From positions 1-64,000 of the forward strand of contig NZ_BBMC01000009.1 of NCBI RefSeq assembly GCF_000971255.1: 64,000 nucleotides of DNA, given 5' to 3'. The position numbers and the translations under genes were made by a program. Below, piece after piece: positions 26,029 to 35,117 of the stretch. The number at the start of each line of letters is the position of its first letter. The first letter of the stretch is position 1. The notes beneath the pieces are model-generated. The model was not told the origin of the DNA. It made no database searches and was given only the letters and a program-made list of their open reading frames with translations. The DNA comes from Demequina rhizosphaerae (GTDB lineage Bacteria; Actinomycetota; Actinomycetes; Actinomycetales; Demequinaceae).

Positions 26029-28218
26029 TCACGTCCGCGCCGAGAAGGCGGGCATGAGCCGCTCGAGCTGCGGCACCGCGCTGTGCACCCAGGTGCGCGT
26101 GAGGTGGCCCTGGTCGGCGTAGACCATGACGTTGCCCACGACGGGCACGCACGCATCCGCGTCGCAGTACAGGTCGGACAGGTCGATCGCGGTTGCGCGC
26201 TGCACCTGCTCCGCGGCCGCCGCGAGCACGTCGAGCTGGAGGCCCTCCCCGCGCGGGACGGCGCAGCCGGCGCCCGGATCGGTCGAGCCGCCGCGCAGCT
26301 CGCGCTCGACGCACTCGACGTTGTCCGCGAGCGGCACGGGCGCGTCCCGGATCACGTAGACGTCGGAGACGCGGGCCGGCAGGGCGTCGATCGCGGCGCG
26401 GAACGAGTCCTGCGCGTAGGCGCGCTCGTCCGCGCCCGCGGGGGCCGCGAACCGGGTCTCCTGGTACGCCCCCATCACCACCATGGTGATGTCGTCCCGG
26501 CGCGCGATCTCCTCCGCGACGCGCTCGTTGAACGTCGCGCACGTCTCGACCACGCGGCGGTCGAGGGTGCGGTCGGCGGGCGTGAACGGGCACGAGGCGC
26601 GCGCCATCACCACGCCGTGCCAGCCGTGCGCCTTGGCGAGGTCGTCCATCGCCGGCAGCCAGTGGTAGGCGTGCGAGTCGCCCACGAGCGCCACCGTCCC
26701 GCGCGAGTCGGCGCGCGGCACGCCGAACTCGCAGACGTCGAAGTCCCGGCTGCCCTTGCTGCCGAGGCAGTCCTCGGGCGAGTCGAGCTTCGCGGCGGCC
26801 GGCACCGGCACCACCTCGCCCGCGGCGAGCGTCGAGGTGCAGCCTCCGGCCGGGTCCACGGTCGCGGCGCCGATGCACACCACCTGGATCGCCGGGGCCT
26901 CCACCGAGCTGCCGACGCCGGACGGGTCGGCCGTGATGGGCGGCTGCACCGCCGAGCCGGGGGCGATGTCGCTGGCCGCCTGCGCGAGCCGCTGCGACAG
27001 CTCGAGGCTCGACTCGACCTCGCGCTCGACCGTGCTCGACATCCATGCCGCGGCGCCGATCACGACGGCCATGCCGGCCCCCGCGAACGCGAACGTGAGC
27101 CGGGGCCTCCCCTCGATGAGGACGCGCGCGCCGCGCGCGGGGTTCTCGACCCACCGCCAGGTCGCGTACGAGGCGAGGCCGATGCCGACGAGCAGGAGGA
27201 GCTTGTCGGTCGCCTGCAGGTCGCGGTGGAGCGCGTAGGGCGCGATCACGATCGCCGCCCAGTGCCAGAGGTAGATGGAGTAGGACAGCTCGCCGACCGT
27301 CTGGACCGGGGACAGCCGCAGCAGGCCCGACGGCGCGCCGCGCACGTGGTCGCCGTCCGCCCAGAGCACGAGCACGGTGCCCGCCACGGGCAGCAGCGCC
27401 CAGGCGCCGGGGAACGGCGTCGCGCCGTCGATCACCCAGGCGCTCAGGCCGATGAGCGCGAGGCCGGCCCAGGCCGCGACGGCGCGGAGCCGCGCCCGCC
27501 CGACGACGGCGGGCAGCACCGCGAGCAGCGCGCCCGCGCCGAACTCCCACGCGCGCGTGGGGGTGACGAAGTACGCCTGCGCGGGCGACGATGCGGTCCA
27601 CGCGATGGACGTCGCGAAGGAGCCCGCGGTGACGAGGGCGAGCATGGCCGCGATCGCGCGGCGGCGGGCGCCCCAGCGCCGGCCCAGCCACACCGCCAGC
27701 ACGACGAGCAGCGGCCACAGCAGGTAGAACTGCTCCTCCGCGGACAGCGACCAGTAGTGCTGCACCGGCGAGGCCGCGTTGGAGGCCGCGAGGTAGTCGA
27801 CGGAGTCGGCGGCCAGCAGCAGGTTCTCCACGTAGGCCGCCGCCCCGATGACCTCGCGCGCGAACTGCCCCCACAGCGCGCGCGGCACCCACCACGCGAT
27901 CGCGACGAGGACGGCGGCGAGCACGAGCAGCGAGGCCGGCAGCAGGCGCCGGGCGCGCCGCGCCCAGAACCTCGGCAGGCTCACGGTGCCGGTGAGGTCG
28001 ACCTCGCGCAGCAGGTGGGACGTGATGAGGAAGCCCGAGATGACGAAGAAGACGTCGACGCCGATGAAGCCGCCGCCGATGTGCCAGGGCCACAGGTGGT
28101 AGAGCACCACGAGCGCGACCGCGATCGCGCGCAGCCCCTGGATGTCGGCGCGCATCCCGCGCGCACGCCTGGGGGCGGCGGGCTCGACCTCCGGGGCTCG
28201 GGTCACGGTGCTCGTCAT
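26029..28218 (-). CDS. Acyltransferase-3 / SGNH O-acyltransferase (OafA/OafB type)
   Basis: 729 aa. Residues about 20-370 are an acyltransferase-3 membrane domain of about 10 helices with DIQGLRAIAVALVVLYHLWP, GVDVFFVISGFLIT and RFWARRARRLLPA. After a further helix (about 395-415) comes an extracytoplasmic SGNH-like domain with GDSHAYHW and a C-terminal DQGHLT catalytic pair. It moves acyl (usually acetyl) groups across the membrane onto surface sugars. ATG 28218 has TACCAT 7 nt upstream (leaderless); ATG 28227 is the alternative. Its location between PAPS synthesis and glycosyltransferase genes suggests it decorates the same glycan. Confidence 0.85.
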   Translation of the reverse strand: MTSTVTRAPEVEPAAPRRARGMRADIQGLRAIAVALVVLYHLWPWHIGGGFIGVDVFFVISGFLITSHLLREVDLTGTVSLPRFWARRARRLLPASLLVLAAVLVAIAWWVPRALWGQFAREVIGAAAYVENLLLAADSVDYLAASNAASPVQHYWSLSAEEQFYLLWPLLVVLAVWLGRRWGARRRAIAAMLALVTAGSFATSIAWTASSPAQAYFVTPTRAWEFGAGALLAVLPAVVGRARLRAVAAWAGLALIGLSAWVIDGATPFPGAWALLPVAGTVLVLWADGDHVRGAPSGLLRLSPVQTVGELSYSIYLWHWAAIVIAPYALHRDLQATDKLLLLVGIGLASYATWRWVENPARGARVLIEGRPRLTFAFAGAGMAVVIGAAAWMSSTVEREVESSLELSQRLAQAASDIAPGSAVQPPITADPSGVGSSVEAPAIQVVCIGAATVDPAGGCTSTLAAGEVVPVPAAAKLDSPEDCLGSKGSRDFDVCEFGVPRADSRGTVALVGDSHAYHWLPAMDDLAKAHGWHGVVMARASCPFTPADRTLDRRVVETCATFNERVAEEIARRDDITMVVMGAYQETRFAAPAGADERAYAQDSFRAAIDALPARVSDVYVIRDAPVPLADNVECVERELRGGSTDPGAGCAVPRGEGLQLDVLAAAAEQVQRATAIDLSDLYCDADACVPVVGNVMVYADQGHLTRTWVHSAVPQLERLMPAFSART

Positions 28219-28417
28219 CCGGACCATGGTAAAGGCGCGCCGCCGCCTCGCCGTGCGCACGGGGCCCGTGCGTTAGAGTTGGGGCGACCCGCCCGCGCCC
28301 TCGTGGCCGCGGGCCGCGGCGCCACGGGGGCGCGCCGATGCAGCGGTCGCACGGCTCGGTCACCACCTGCCGGAGGTTCCGGGCCGATCGACCTTGTCGC
28401 CCACCCCAGGAGGACCC

Positions 28418-29416
28418 ATGTCGCAGGACCGGTCAGTTTCGGTCATCATCCCTGTCCACAACGGCGCCGACTTCATCGGCACCGCCCTGCAGTCGCTCGA
28501 GCGCCAGGTCGAGGACCGCGAGCGGATGCAGGTCGTCGTCATCGACGACGGCTCGACCGACGGCACGGGCGACATCGTCCGCGAGCACGCCGACCGGCTG
28601 GGCGAGCTGACGGTGGTGCGCAACGAGGACGCGCGGAGCGTCGGCTCGGCTCGCATCCAGGGGCTCGAGGCGGCGAACCGCGACTACATCGCCTTCCTCG
28701 ACGCGGACGACTGGATGGCCCCGGGCCGCCTCGAGCACCTCATGCGCCGCTGCGAGGAGCTCGACGTCGACTTCCTGCGCACGGACCACGTGCGCGCGTT
28801 CGAGAACGGCCAGCCGCGCGAGCTGCACCGCGCGCCGGACGGGCGCCGCGACATGCCCATCCGCACCCGCGACGCGATCCTGCCCGCAAGCTCGGCGTCC
28901 ATGGTCGACTACCCGTTCCCGTGGGCCGGCATCTTCCACCGCCGCCTCGTCGACGACGGCAGGCTCGCGTACGACGAGGGCCTCCACAGCTTCGAGGACC
29001 GCGTCGCGATCTGGCGCCTCGCGCTGACGGACTCGACGTTCGCGGTCGTGGACGCCCCGTGGATCGTCTACCGCCGCGAGGTGACCACCTCCCTCACGCA
29101 GGTGTTCGACGACCGCCAGCTCGCGTTCATCGCGGGCTTCGGCCTCGTCCGCGACCTCGTTCGCGCCGACGACGACCGCCTCCTGTTCGAGCCCAAGATG
29201 ATCCGGCAGTTCCTCGCGATCGCCGCGCACCACGTCTCGCGCCAGCACGGCATGCACATCGCCACCCGCCGGCAGCTCCGGAGCGCCATCACCGACTTCG
29301 CGAGGACGCTCGACGTCGAGCCTTTGCGCGACCAGTGGGAGGCGATCGGCATGACGCGCCGCGCCCAGCTCGGCTCCGCCATCCTGCCCGCGCTCAAGGA
29401 GAAGGCCTCCGCATGA
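28418..29416 (+). CDS. GT2 family glycosyltransferase
   Basis: 332 aa, cytoplasmic GT-A fold. VSVIIPVHNGADFI at the start, DDGSTDGT nucleotide-binding segment, DADDW (DxD-like, about 98). The C-terminal half is helical and typical of capsule-type enzymes. ATG 28418 has AGGAGG upstream, ruling out the ATG 24 nt earlier. The stop overlaps the next gene (ATGA). It adds a sugar from a nucleotide donor; the specificity is unknown. Confidence 0.85.
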   Translation: MSQDRSVSVIIPVHNGADFIGTALQSLERQVEDRERMQVVVIDDGSTDGTGDIVREHADRLGELTVVRNEDARSVGSARIQGLEAANRDYIAFLDADDWMAPGRLEHLMRRCEELDVDFLRTDHVRAFENGQPRELHRAPDGRRDMPIRTRDAILPASSASMVDYPFPWAGIFHRRLVDDGRLAYDEGLHSFEDRVAIWRLALTDSTFAVVDAPWIVYRREVTTSLTQVFDDRQLAFIAGFGLVRDLVRADDDRLLFEPKMIRQFLAIAAHHVSRQHGMHIATRRQLRSAITDFARTLDVEPLRDQWEAIGMTRRAQLGSAILPALKEKASA

Positions 29417-30756
29417 TCCAGCTCACCGCCGTCACGACCCTCTTCGGCGCCGCCTCCGCCGCCGCCGCGATCGACGCGGGGCTCATGGGGGAGCCGGACG
29501 AGCGCGTGCTCGTCATCTCCAACAACGCGCCCATCCCCGAGGTGGTGCCGTCGCTCGCGGAGACGCCGGGCGCCCAGGCGATCCTGTCGCGCTTCGACCG
29601 CGTGGTCGACCTCGGCGAGCTGCTGAGCCCGCAGCAGCCGTCGCGCTGGAAGGTCTTCGCTATCGACGTGCCGATGCAGGAGAAGCTGCTCCGGCAGTAC
29701 TGGGATCTCGGCGACGAGCCCGTCGAGCTGGTGCTCGAGTCCGTGCACGTCCCGCCCGCGGCGACCATCGCCCGGGTGTTCGCGAACGCGCGCATCCGCA
29801 TCCTGTCCGAGGGGCTGATGAGCTACGGGCCCACGCGCGACCCGCAGCCCCACTCCTTCGGCCAGCGTCTCGACGGGATGGTCTACCTCGACCTGGTCGA
29901 GGGCCTCGACCCGCTGCTGCTGTCCGAGCACGGCATCACCTACCACCCGGTCGCGCCCGAGCACTTCCGCGGCCTCATGGAGGAGGTGTGCGACGGCGCG
30001 GGCCTCCCGCGCGTCACCGACGAGGCCCCGGCCGCGCTCGTGCTGGGCCAGTACCTCGCGGCGCTGCGGCTCATCACGCCGGCCGAGGAGTCCGCCATGC
30101 AGGTGCGGATGCTCGAGGCCGCGAAGAGCCTCGGCGCCGAGAAGGTGCTGTTCAAGCCGCACCCCTCTGCGCCGTCCACCAACACCGCCGCGCTCGTCGA
30201 GGCCGCCGCGAAGGCCGGCCTCGCGATCGAGCTCGTCGACCCGCGCCTGTCCGCCGAGGCGATGATGGTCACGCACGACCTCGTCGGCGTCGTCGCCGGG
30301 TTCTCGACCGCGCTCGCTACCGCGCAGCGCATCTTCGGCCTGCCGACCCGCTGCGTCGGGACGGACCTCATGTTCAAGGCGCTCACGCCCTACCAGAACA
30401 GCAACCGCATCCCGCTGACGATCATCGACCTCCTCGACCGCAACCGCGGCAACGGGGACGCCGTGGCGGAGCTGCGACGCCTGACCGTCGCCGTCGCGTA
30501 CACGATGCAGCCCGAGTCGCTGGCGCACCGGCGCGACGACGCGGTCGCGTACCTCGAGCAGGCGCCCGCCGCGATCCGCTCGCGCTACTTCACGCAGGGC
30601 CGCCTCAACAAGCTCGCGCTGCCGGGCGCCGCGGTGCCGCCGGCGGCCGTGCGCGCCGCGAAGGCCGCGCTCGACCGCGTGCCGCCCCAGGTCTCGCAGC
30701 CCACGTACACCTACCTCCGGAAGATCCGCGGCGGGCGCGGCAAGGCCCAGTCGTGA
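29413..30756 (+). CDS. Polysialyltransferase-family-like glycosyltransferase
   Basis: 447 aa, soluble, GT-B-like. The start TAVTTLFGAASAAAAIDAG, the middle ILSEGLMSYGP, and the later VLFKPHPS and VGVVAGFSTALATAQRIFG match the pattern of the alpha-2,8-polysialyltransferase family (POLYST, Pfam PF07388), including the HP motif. Such enzymes polymerise CMP-activated nonulosonic acids in capsules. ATG overlaps the upstream stop (ATGA), and the stop overlaps the sulfotransferase GTG, so the three genes form one unit. The presence of CMP-nonulosonate synthetase and NeuB genes on the facing operon fits this call. Linkage and donor are inferred, not shown. Confidence 0.7.
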   Translation: MIQLTAVTTLFGAASAAAAIDAGLMGEPDERVLVISNNAPIPEVVPSLAETPGAQAILSRFDRVVDLGELLSPQQPSRWKVFAIDVPMQEKLLRQYWDLGDEPVELVLESVHVPPAATIARVFANARIRILSEGLMSYGPTRDPQPHSFGQRLDGMVYLDLVEGLDPLLLSEHGITYHPVAPEHFRGLMEEVCDGAGLPRVTDEAPAALVLGQYLAALRLITPAEESAMQVRMLEAAKSLGAEKVLFKPHPSAPSTNTAALVEAAAKAGLAIELVDPRLSAEAMMVTHDLVGVVAGFSTALATAQRIFGLPTRCVGTDLMFKALTPYQNSNRIPLTIIDLLDRNRGNGDAVAELRRLTVAVAYTMQPESLAHRRDDAVAYLEQAPAAIRSRYFTQGRLNKLALPGAAVPPAAVRAAKAALDRVPPQVSQPTYTYLRKIRGGRGKAQS

Positions 30757-32780
30757 GGCGCCTCCTGGACCGCGTCCGGGGCCGCGGGAGGACCGAGGAC
30801 TTCCCCGTCCCCGTGCTGCTCCACATCGGCATCCCGAAGTCGGCCACGACCGCGCTCCAGAACGGCCTCGCCGGCGCCCGCGAGCAGCTGCAGGAGGCCG
30901 GGATCCTGTACCCCGACCTCGACGGCCGTATCAACCATCACCAGCTGGCGATGCAGCTGCTCGGCCGGCGCCACGCCGCGTGGAACCCCTCCGGGGAGTC
31001 CCGCGAGCATCTCGACCGCCTCATCGAGGAGGCCTCGGCGCCCGGCATCGAGCGCGTGGTGCTGAGCTCGGAGCTCCTCGCCGAGGGCGACCACCGCGAC
31101 GCGCGCCGCGTGCTCTCGCAGCTCGGCCGCGACGTCCACGTGCTCATCACGCTGCGCTCGATCCCCCAGCTGCTGCCCTCGTCGTGGCAGCAGGGCGCGT
31201 CCGCGGGATCGCAGATCCCGTTCGAGGACTGGCTCCACGAGGTGCTGCGCGCACCCGAGCGCCTCGACCTGCGGCCGCTGCAGTCGATGCGCGGCGACGA
31301 CGGCCACAACCTCATCACGCGCTGGGCCTCGCTCGTCGGTGCGCGCAACATCACCATCCTCATCCCGGACCCGGCGGACCGCACCAGCGTGTTCGTCGAG
31401 GCCGAGACGCTGCTGGGCATCGCGCCGGGCACGCTGCCGCAGTTCTCGAGCAACACGTCGCTGTCCTTCACCCAGAGCGAGCTCACCCGCCTCACGGGGG
31501 ACGCGACCAAGGACCGCCTCACGAGCTTCACGCGGGTCCAGCTCATCCAGCTCGGCATGGGCAACGGCATGAAGCGCGGCTCGGGCGACCGCGGCACGCC
31601 GGCGTCGCTGCCCGACTGGGCCGTCGACGCGTCGCAGCGCGCGGCACGCGCCCTCGCGGGAGCGATCACCAAGGCCGGCGTCACCGTGATCGGCGACCTC
31701 GCGGACCTCGAGCTGACGGGCCGCACGAGCTCGGACACGCGCTACGAGGCGCCCACGTCCTTCCCGATCAGCATGGTGACCGACGCCCTCGGCGGCGCGT
31801 TCGACCGCGCACGGCAGGCCCCGTTCGATGTCGACGACGCCGGGCGCGACGTCGACCGTCCGGCCCCCCTGGACCGCCCCGTGACCCCCGCCTCCGGCGA
31901 CGTGACCGTGGCGGCCCTCGCGCCCCACGGCGGCTCCGCCCTCGCGGCCGCGATCGCCGGCGCCTCCGGCCGCCTCGCCCGCGCGGGCGTGACCGCCCCG
32001 GGCGAGGAGCCGACCGGCGCGGCGCTGACCGCGGTCGAGCTGCTCGGCGAGCCCGGACAGGATCTCGCGTCCGACGGCGGCCTCGTGGTCGAGGCGACGT
32101 CCGCCGCGCTCCTGCTGCAGCGGCTGTACCAGGCGCATCTCGTCGCCGGCGGCAAGGACACGTGGCACGAGTTCGCGGCGGGCATCGACCTCGACGCGCT
32201 GGCGGACGAGGCGGCATGGCAGCGCTCCGACCGCACGCTCCTCGCGTGGGCGGAGGGCGCACGCGGCGTCGAGGTCGTCACCGTGGAGGACGACGCCTCG
32301 CTCGCGTCCGCCTGCGCTCGCCTCGAGTCCTCGATCGACGCACCGGACGGCACGCTCGCCGCGCCCGCGCTGCTCGATCCCGAGGCCGCGCTGCTGTCGC
32401 CCGCCCAGCTGGCGCTCCTGCGCGCCTTCAACGAGCGCACGTGGCGCCCGACCCGCGGCGTCCACTACGAGCGGCTCGTGCGCCACGGGCTCGTGTCGTC
32501 GCTCCTGGCCACCGGTGACCGCCACGCGTCCGCGCTGCCCCTCCCGGAGCACCTCCAGGAGTCCGCGGAGCGCTACGACGAGCGCACGCGAGCGCTGCTG
32601 GCACACCTCGGGACCGCCGCGGACGAGACCTTCGGTGGCGCCGCCGGCACCACCGCCGAGACCCAGGACCCGGATGACGCCGATACGGTGTCCGCGACCG
32701 ATGCGGTGGCGGCGGCGCGCGGCATCATCCTCGCCGCGCGGGCGGCCGCCAAGCGCCGCGAGAAGCAGGTCGCCGGCTGA
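30753..32780 (+). CDS. Large sulfotransferase-like protein with C-terminal extension
   Basis: 675 aa. The N-terminal 300 residues resemble sulfotransferases. LLHIGIPKSATTALQNGL (23-40) is the PAPS 5'-phosphosulfate loop (P-K-S-x-T-T), and LITLRSIPQLLPSSWQQG is in the position of the 3'-phosphate motif (R-S). Residues about 330-675 are an Ala-rich region of unknown fold, unusually long for the family; the segment VTVAALAPHGGSALAAAIAGA could be a degenerate second loop. GTG 30753 overlaps the stop of the polysialyltransferase-like gene (GTGA). Likely role: sulfation of the glycan made by the neighbouring transferases, using PAPS from the operon at 21-26 kb. Confidence 0.72.
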   Translation: MRRLLDRVRGRGRTEDFPVPVLLHIGIPKSATTALQNGLAGAREQLQEAGILYPDLDGRINHHQLAMQLLGRRHAAWNPSGESREHLDRLIEEASAPGIERVVLSSELLAEGDHRDARRVLSQLGRDVHVLITLRSIPQLLPSSWQQGASAGSQIPFEDWLHEVLRAPERLDLRPLQSMRGDDGHNLITRWASLVGARNITILIPDPADRTSVFVEAETLLGIAPGTLPQFSSNTSLSFTQSELTRLTGDATKDRLTSFTRVQLIQLGMGNGMKRGSGDRGTPASLPDWAVDASQRAARALAGAITKAGVTVIGDLADLELTGRTSSDTRYEAPTSFPISMVTDALGGAFDRARQAPFDVDDAGRDVDRPAPLDRPVTPASGDVTVAALAPHGGSALAAAIAGASGRLARAGVTAPGEEPTGAALTAVELLGEPGQDLASDGGLVVEATSAALLLQRLYQAHLVAGGKDTWHEFAAGIDLDALADEAAWQRSDRTLLAWAEGARGVEVVTVEDDASLASACARLESSIDAPDGTLAAPALLDPEAALLSPAQLALLRAFNERTWRPTRGVHYERLVRHGLVSSLLATGDRHASALPLPEHLQESAERYDERTRALLAHLGTAADETFGGAAGTTAETQDPDDADTVSATDAVAAARGIILAARAAAKRREKQVAG

Positions 32781-32784
32781 TCCC

Positions 32785-32836
32785 GACCGGGTCCCGCGGC
32801 CGCACCAGGGGCCACGGCCCGGCCGCGGTCCCGGTC
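32785..32836. terminator. Long hairpin between the convergent glycan operons
   Basis: Arms GACCGGGTCCCGCGGCCG and CGGCCGCGGTCCCGGTC pair over about 17 bp with one bulge. The structure lies between the sulfotransferase stop and the end of the opposing secreted-protein gene, and reaches into that gene's stop codon. Confidence 0.65.
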
Positions 32837-35117
32837 AGCTTCCGAAGAGGTTGACCGTCGACCGCAGCACGGGCACGGGCTCGCCGAACTCGGACACGTC
32901 CTGGCCGCGGGTGACGCGGCTCGCGACGCCGTCCGTGACGAGGAACTGCGCGCCAGCGGGCTTCTCGAGCACCCGGCCGCCGTCCTGGTCCGCCTCGGGC
33001 AGCGCGCGGCAGGACGCCCACTGCACGGTCCGGAACGGGAACGCCGCCTCGAGGTGCGCGGCCTCCTCGTCGGTGAGCTCGTAGCGCTCGCCGCCGGCGA
33101 CCAGCCACGCCGAGCGGAGGCAGCGCAGACCCATCGTCGCGTAGCCGTCCGCCACCTCGTACGGCTCCACCACCGCGGCGTCGACCGGGGTGATCGTGCC
33201 GCCCGAGAGCTCCGCCGCCTGACGGCTGTACACGCGCCAGCGCGTGGCGCCGCCGTCGATGAACCACTTCTCGTTGGTGCCGTCGATGCTCACGACGACG
33301 CCGAAGTCGAGCATGTCGGGCCCGCGGCCGAGGCTCTGGAACACGACCGTCGGCACGGTCGCCGCCGTGACGTCGACGCCGAGCGCGTTGGCGACCTCGT
33401 AGCGCTTGGCGCTCGGCGGGATCAGGCGTGCGCCGTACGCGTCCACCATGTAGGTGTCGTCATCGTCCACCGCGGCGATGAACAGCGGCATGCCGACGTT
33501 GATCGGGGCCTCCGGCACGAGGCTGTCGGAGATCACCGAGACCTTGTCCTCGGGGGCGGCATCGCCGACCTCGGTGAGGCCGTAGAGCCGGAACATGTAG
33601 GTGGTGCCGGCGTCGGCCGCGCGGAAGAAGCCGGACACCTGCTCGTAGCCCTCGGGGACCACCCAGTCGGCGACCGCGATGCCGACGGGCTCGGCGATGT
33701 AGGTGGACAGGTGCGCCTGCTCCCACAGGCGCATGCCGACGCGGCCGAGCGCGTCGCCGCCGCGGTAGAGCACGTGGGCGCCGTTGGTGACGGCCTCGCC
33801 GTCCGCGACCATCACCTCGAGCACCGGGGTGTCCGCGATCAGCTTCGCGGGGATCGCGGTGACGTCGCCGGTGTAGCCGGTGCCGCTGTCGGCGGGGGCG
33901 TCCGGGCCGGAGACCGCATGCCTGCCGGCGCGCTCGAGGTAGTACATCGCGCCGGACTCGGTGGAGACCAGCGGGCGGATGCGGTCGCCGCGGTCGATGC
34001 GCAGGGCCTCCGCGCGGTCCATGTGCGGGATCGCGTCGCAGTCGACCTGCAGGCTCGTGACGAGGTCGCTCGCGCACCCGCCGATGCGGTGGCGCTCGCC
34101 CCCGTAGATCGCCCACACCTCGTCGACGCCGGTGTCGTAGAAGTAGTTCGAGACGGTGCCGCGCAGCGGGAACGACTTCACGTAGCTCGAGCTCACGACG
34201 CCGACCTTGCCCAGGTCGGAGTACTCGGAGACCGCGACATCGCCGTCGAAGGCCCAGCGGCCCTCCGGTGTGAGCAGGTACACGTTGCTCGAGCCCGCGG
34301 CGCGGACGAGCGACTGGCCGGCGCGCGTCGACCCGAACCAGTCGTTGTACATGCGCCAGAAGTTGCGGTTGCCGTAGGCCGAGCAGGAGTTGCCCGTGCC
34401 GTAGAGGTTGTCGAGCGCCGCCTGGTTGGGCGTGTACGGGGTGTACACGTACAGCGCGTGGGTCGCCTGGTTCTCGACGTAGACGTCGAGCGTGCCGCAG
34501 CTCGAGCTCGGGTGGTACTGGATGGCGGAGGTCGCGCCCGCGGGATAGTGGTTGTAGACCCACGAGCCGGGGATCGTGTAGCCCTTGAGCAGCCACGCGC
34601 CGTAATAGACCTGCGCGAAGAGGCCCTGGTAGGGGGTGTCGCATCCCTGCGGGGTGTCCGGGCAGCCCGCACCCATCGCGTAGGCGAAGGCGTGCGACGA
34701 GGGGGCCGTCGACGTGACGAGCGACTGCTCCTTCTGGAGGATCACGAGGATGGCCTTGGGCGAGATGCCGCAGGCCTTGCCGACGGCGGCGATGATCTCG
34801 CCCGCGGTCTGGTTCTTCTTGGCGGCGATGGCCGAGCAGCGCGCGTCGGCCGCGCGGGACGTGATGTCCTCGACGTAGTTCTCGAGGCACGTGCGTCCCA
34901 CGGCGCAGCCGGGGTTCTTCTTCGCGATGAACTCGTCGATGGCGGAGGCGCTGAGCGCGCTGCCGTCGAAGAACAGCGAGTCCGTGATGATCATGCCGGG
35001 CGTGAACTCGTCGCCCGACAGCGCCTCGGCGCGCGGCGCGGCCACGAGGGAGACGGCCGCGACGAGCAGGCCGATCGCGAGCACGAGGCCCGCGCGAACG
35101 GTCCGGGCGGCGGTCAC
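32835..35117 (-). CDS. Large secreted protein of unknown function
   Basis: 760 aa. Signal peptide (about 1-36, ending ...AEA). Residues about 37-250 form a cysteine-containing domain with GISPKAILVILQKEQSLVT, which looks like the catalytic-Glu helix of lysozyme/transglycosylase-type folds, followed by an aromatic stretch (FRMYNDWFGS-like). The rest is a series of beta-rich repeats with recurrent Tyr/Trp and VxxRGxxVxEYxD-like units that could bind sugars. GTG 35117 overlaps the stop of the upstream lipoprotein gene (GTGA). As the last gene of the glycan operon it may act on, or anchor to, the cell wall or the exported polymer. No named family is certain. Confidence 0.6.
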   Translation of the reverse strand: MTAARTVRAGLVLAIGLLVAAVSLVAAPRAEALSGDEFTPGMIITDSLFFDGSALSASAIDEFIAKKNPGCAVGRTCLENYVEDITSRAADARCSAIAAKKNQTAGEIIAAVGKACGISPKAILVILQKEQSLVTSTAPSSHAFAYAMGAGCPDTPQGCDTPYQGLFAQVYYGAWLLKGYTIPGSWVYNHYPAGATSAIQYHPSSSCGTLDVYVENQATHALYVYTPYTPNQAALDNLYGTGNSCSAYGNRNFWRMYNDWFGSTRAGQSLVRAAGSSNVYLLTPEGRWAFDGDVAVSEYSDLGKVGVVSSSYVKSFPLRGTVSNYFYDTGVDEVWAIYGGERHRIGGCASDLVTSLQVDCDAIPHMDRAEALRIDRGDRIRPLVSTESGAMYYLERAGRHAVSGPDAPADSGTGYTGDVTAIPAKLIADTPVLEVMVADGEAVTNGAHVLYRGGDALGRVGMRLWEQAHLSTYIAEPVGIAVADWVVPEGYEQVSGFFRAADAGTTYMFRLYGLTEVGDAAPEDKVSVISDSLVPEAPINVGMPLFIAAVDDDDTYMVDAYGARLIPPSAKRYEVANALGVDVTAATVPTVVFQSLGRGPDMLDFGVVVSIDGTNEKWFIDGGATRWRVYSRQAAELSGGTITPVDAAVVEPYEVADGYATMGLRCLRSAWLVAGGERYELTDEEAAHLEAAFPFRTVQWASCRALPEADQDGGRVLEKPAGAQFLVTDGVASRVTRGQDVSEFGEPVPVLRSTVNLFGS

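Noticed and set aside
26083-30756. Very long plus-strand frame (over 1500 codons) opposite the acyltransferase gene.
   Set aside because: Stop-free by high GC. The sequence is rich in Arg, Gly, Ala and Pro with no domains, and it runs into the real GT2 and POLYST-like genes whose own starts have ribosome-binding sites or overlaps.
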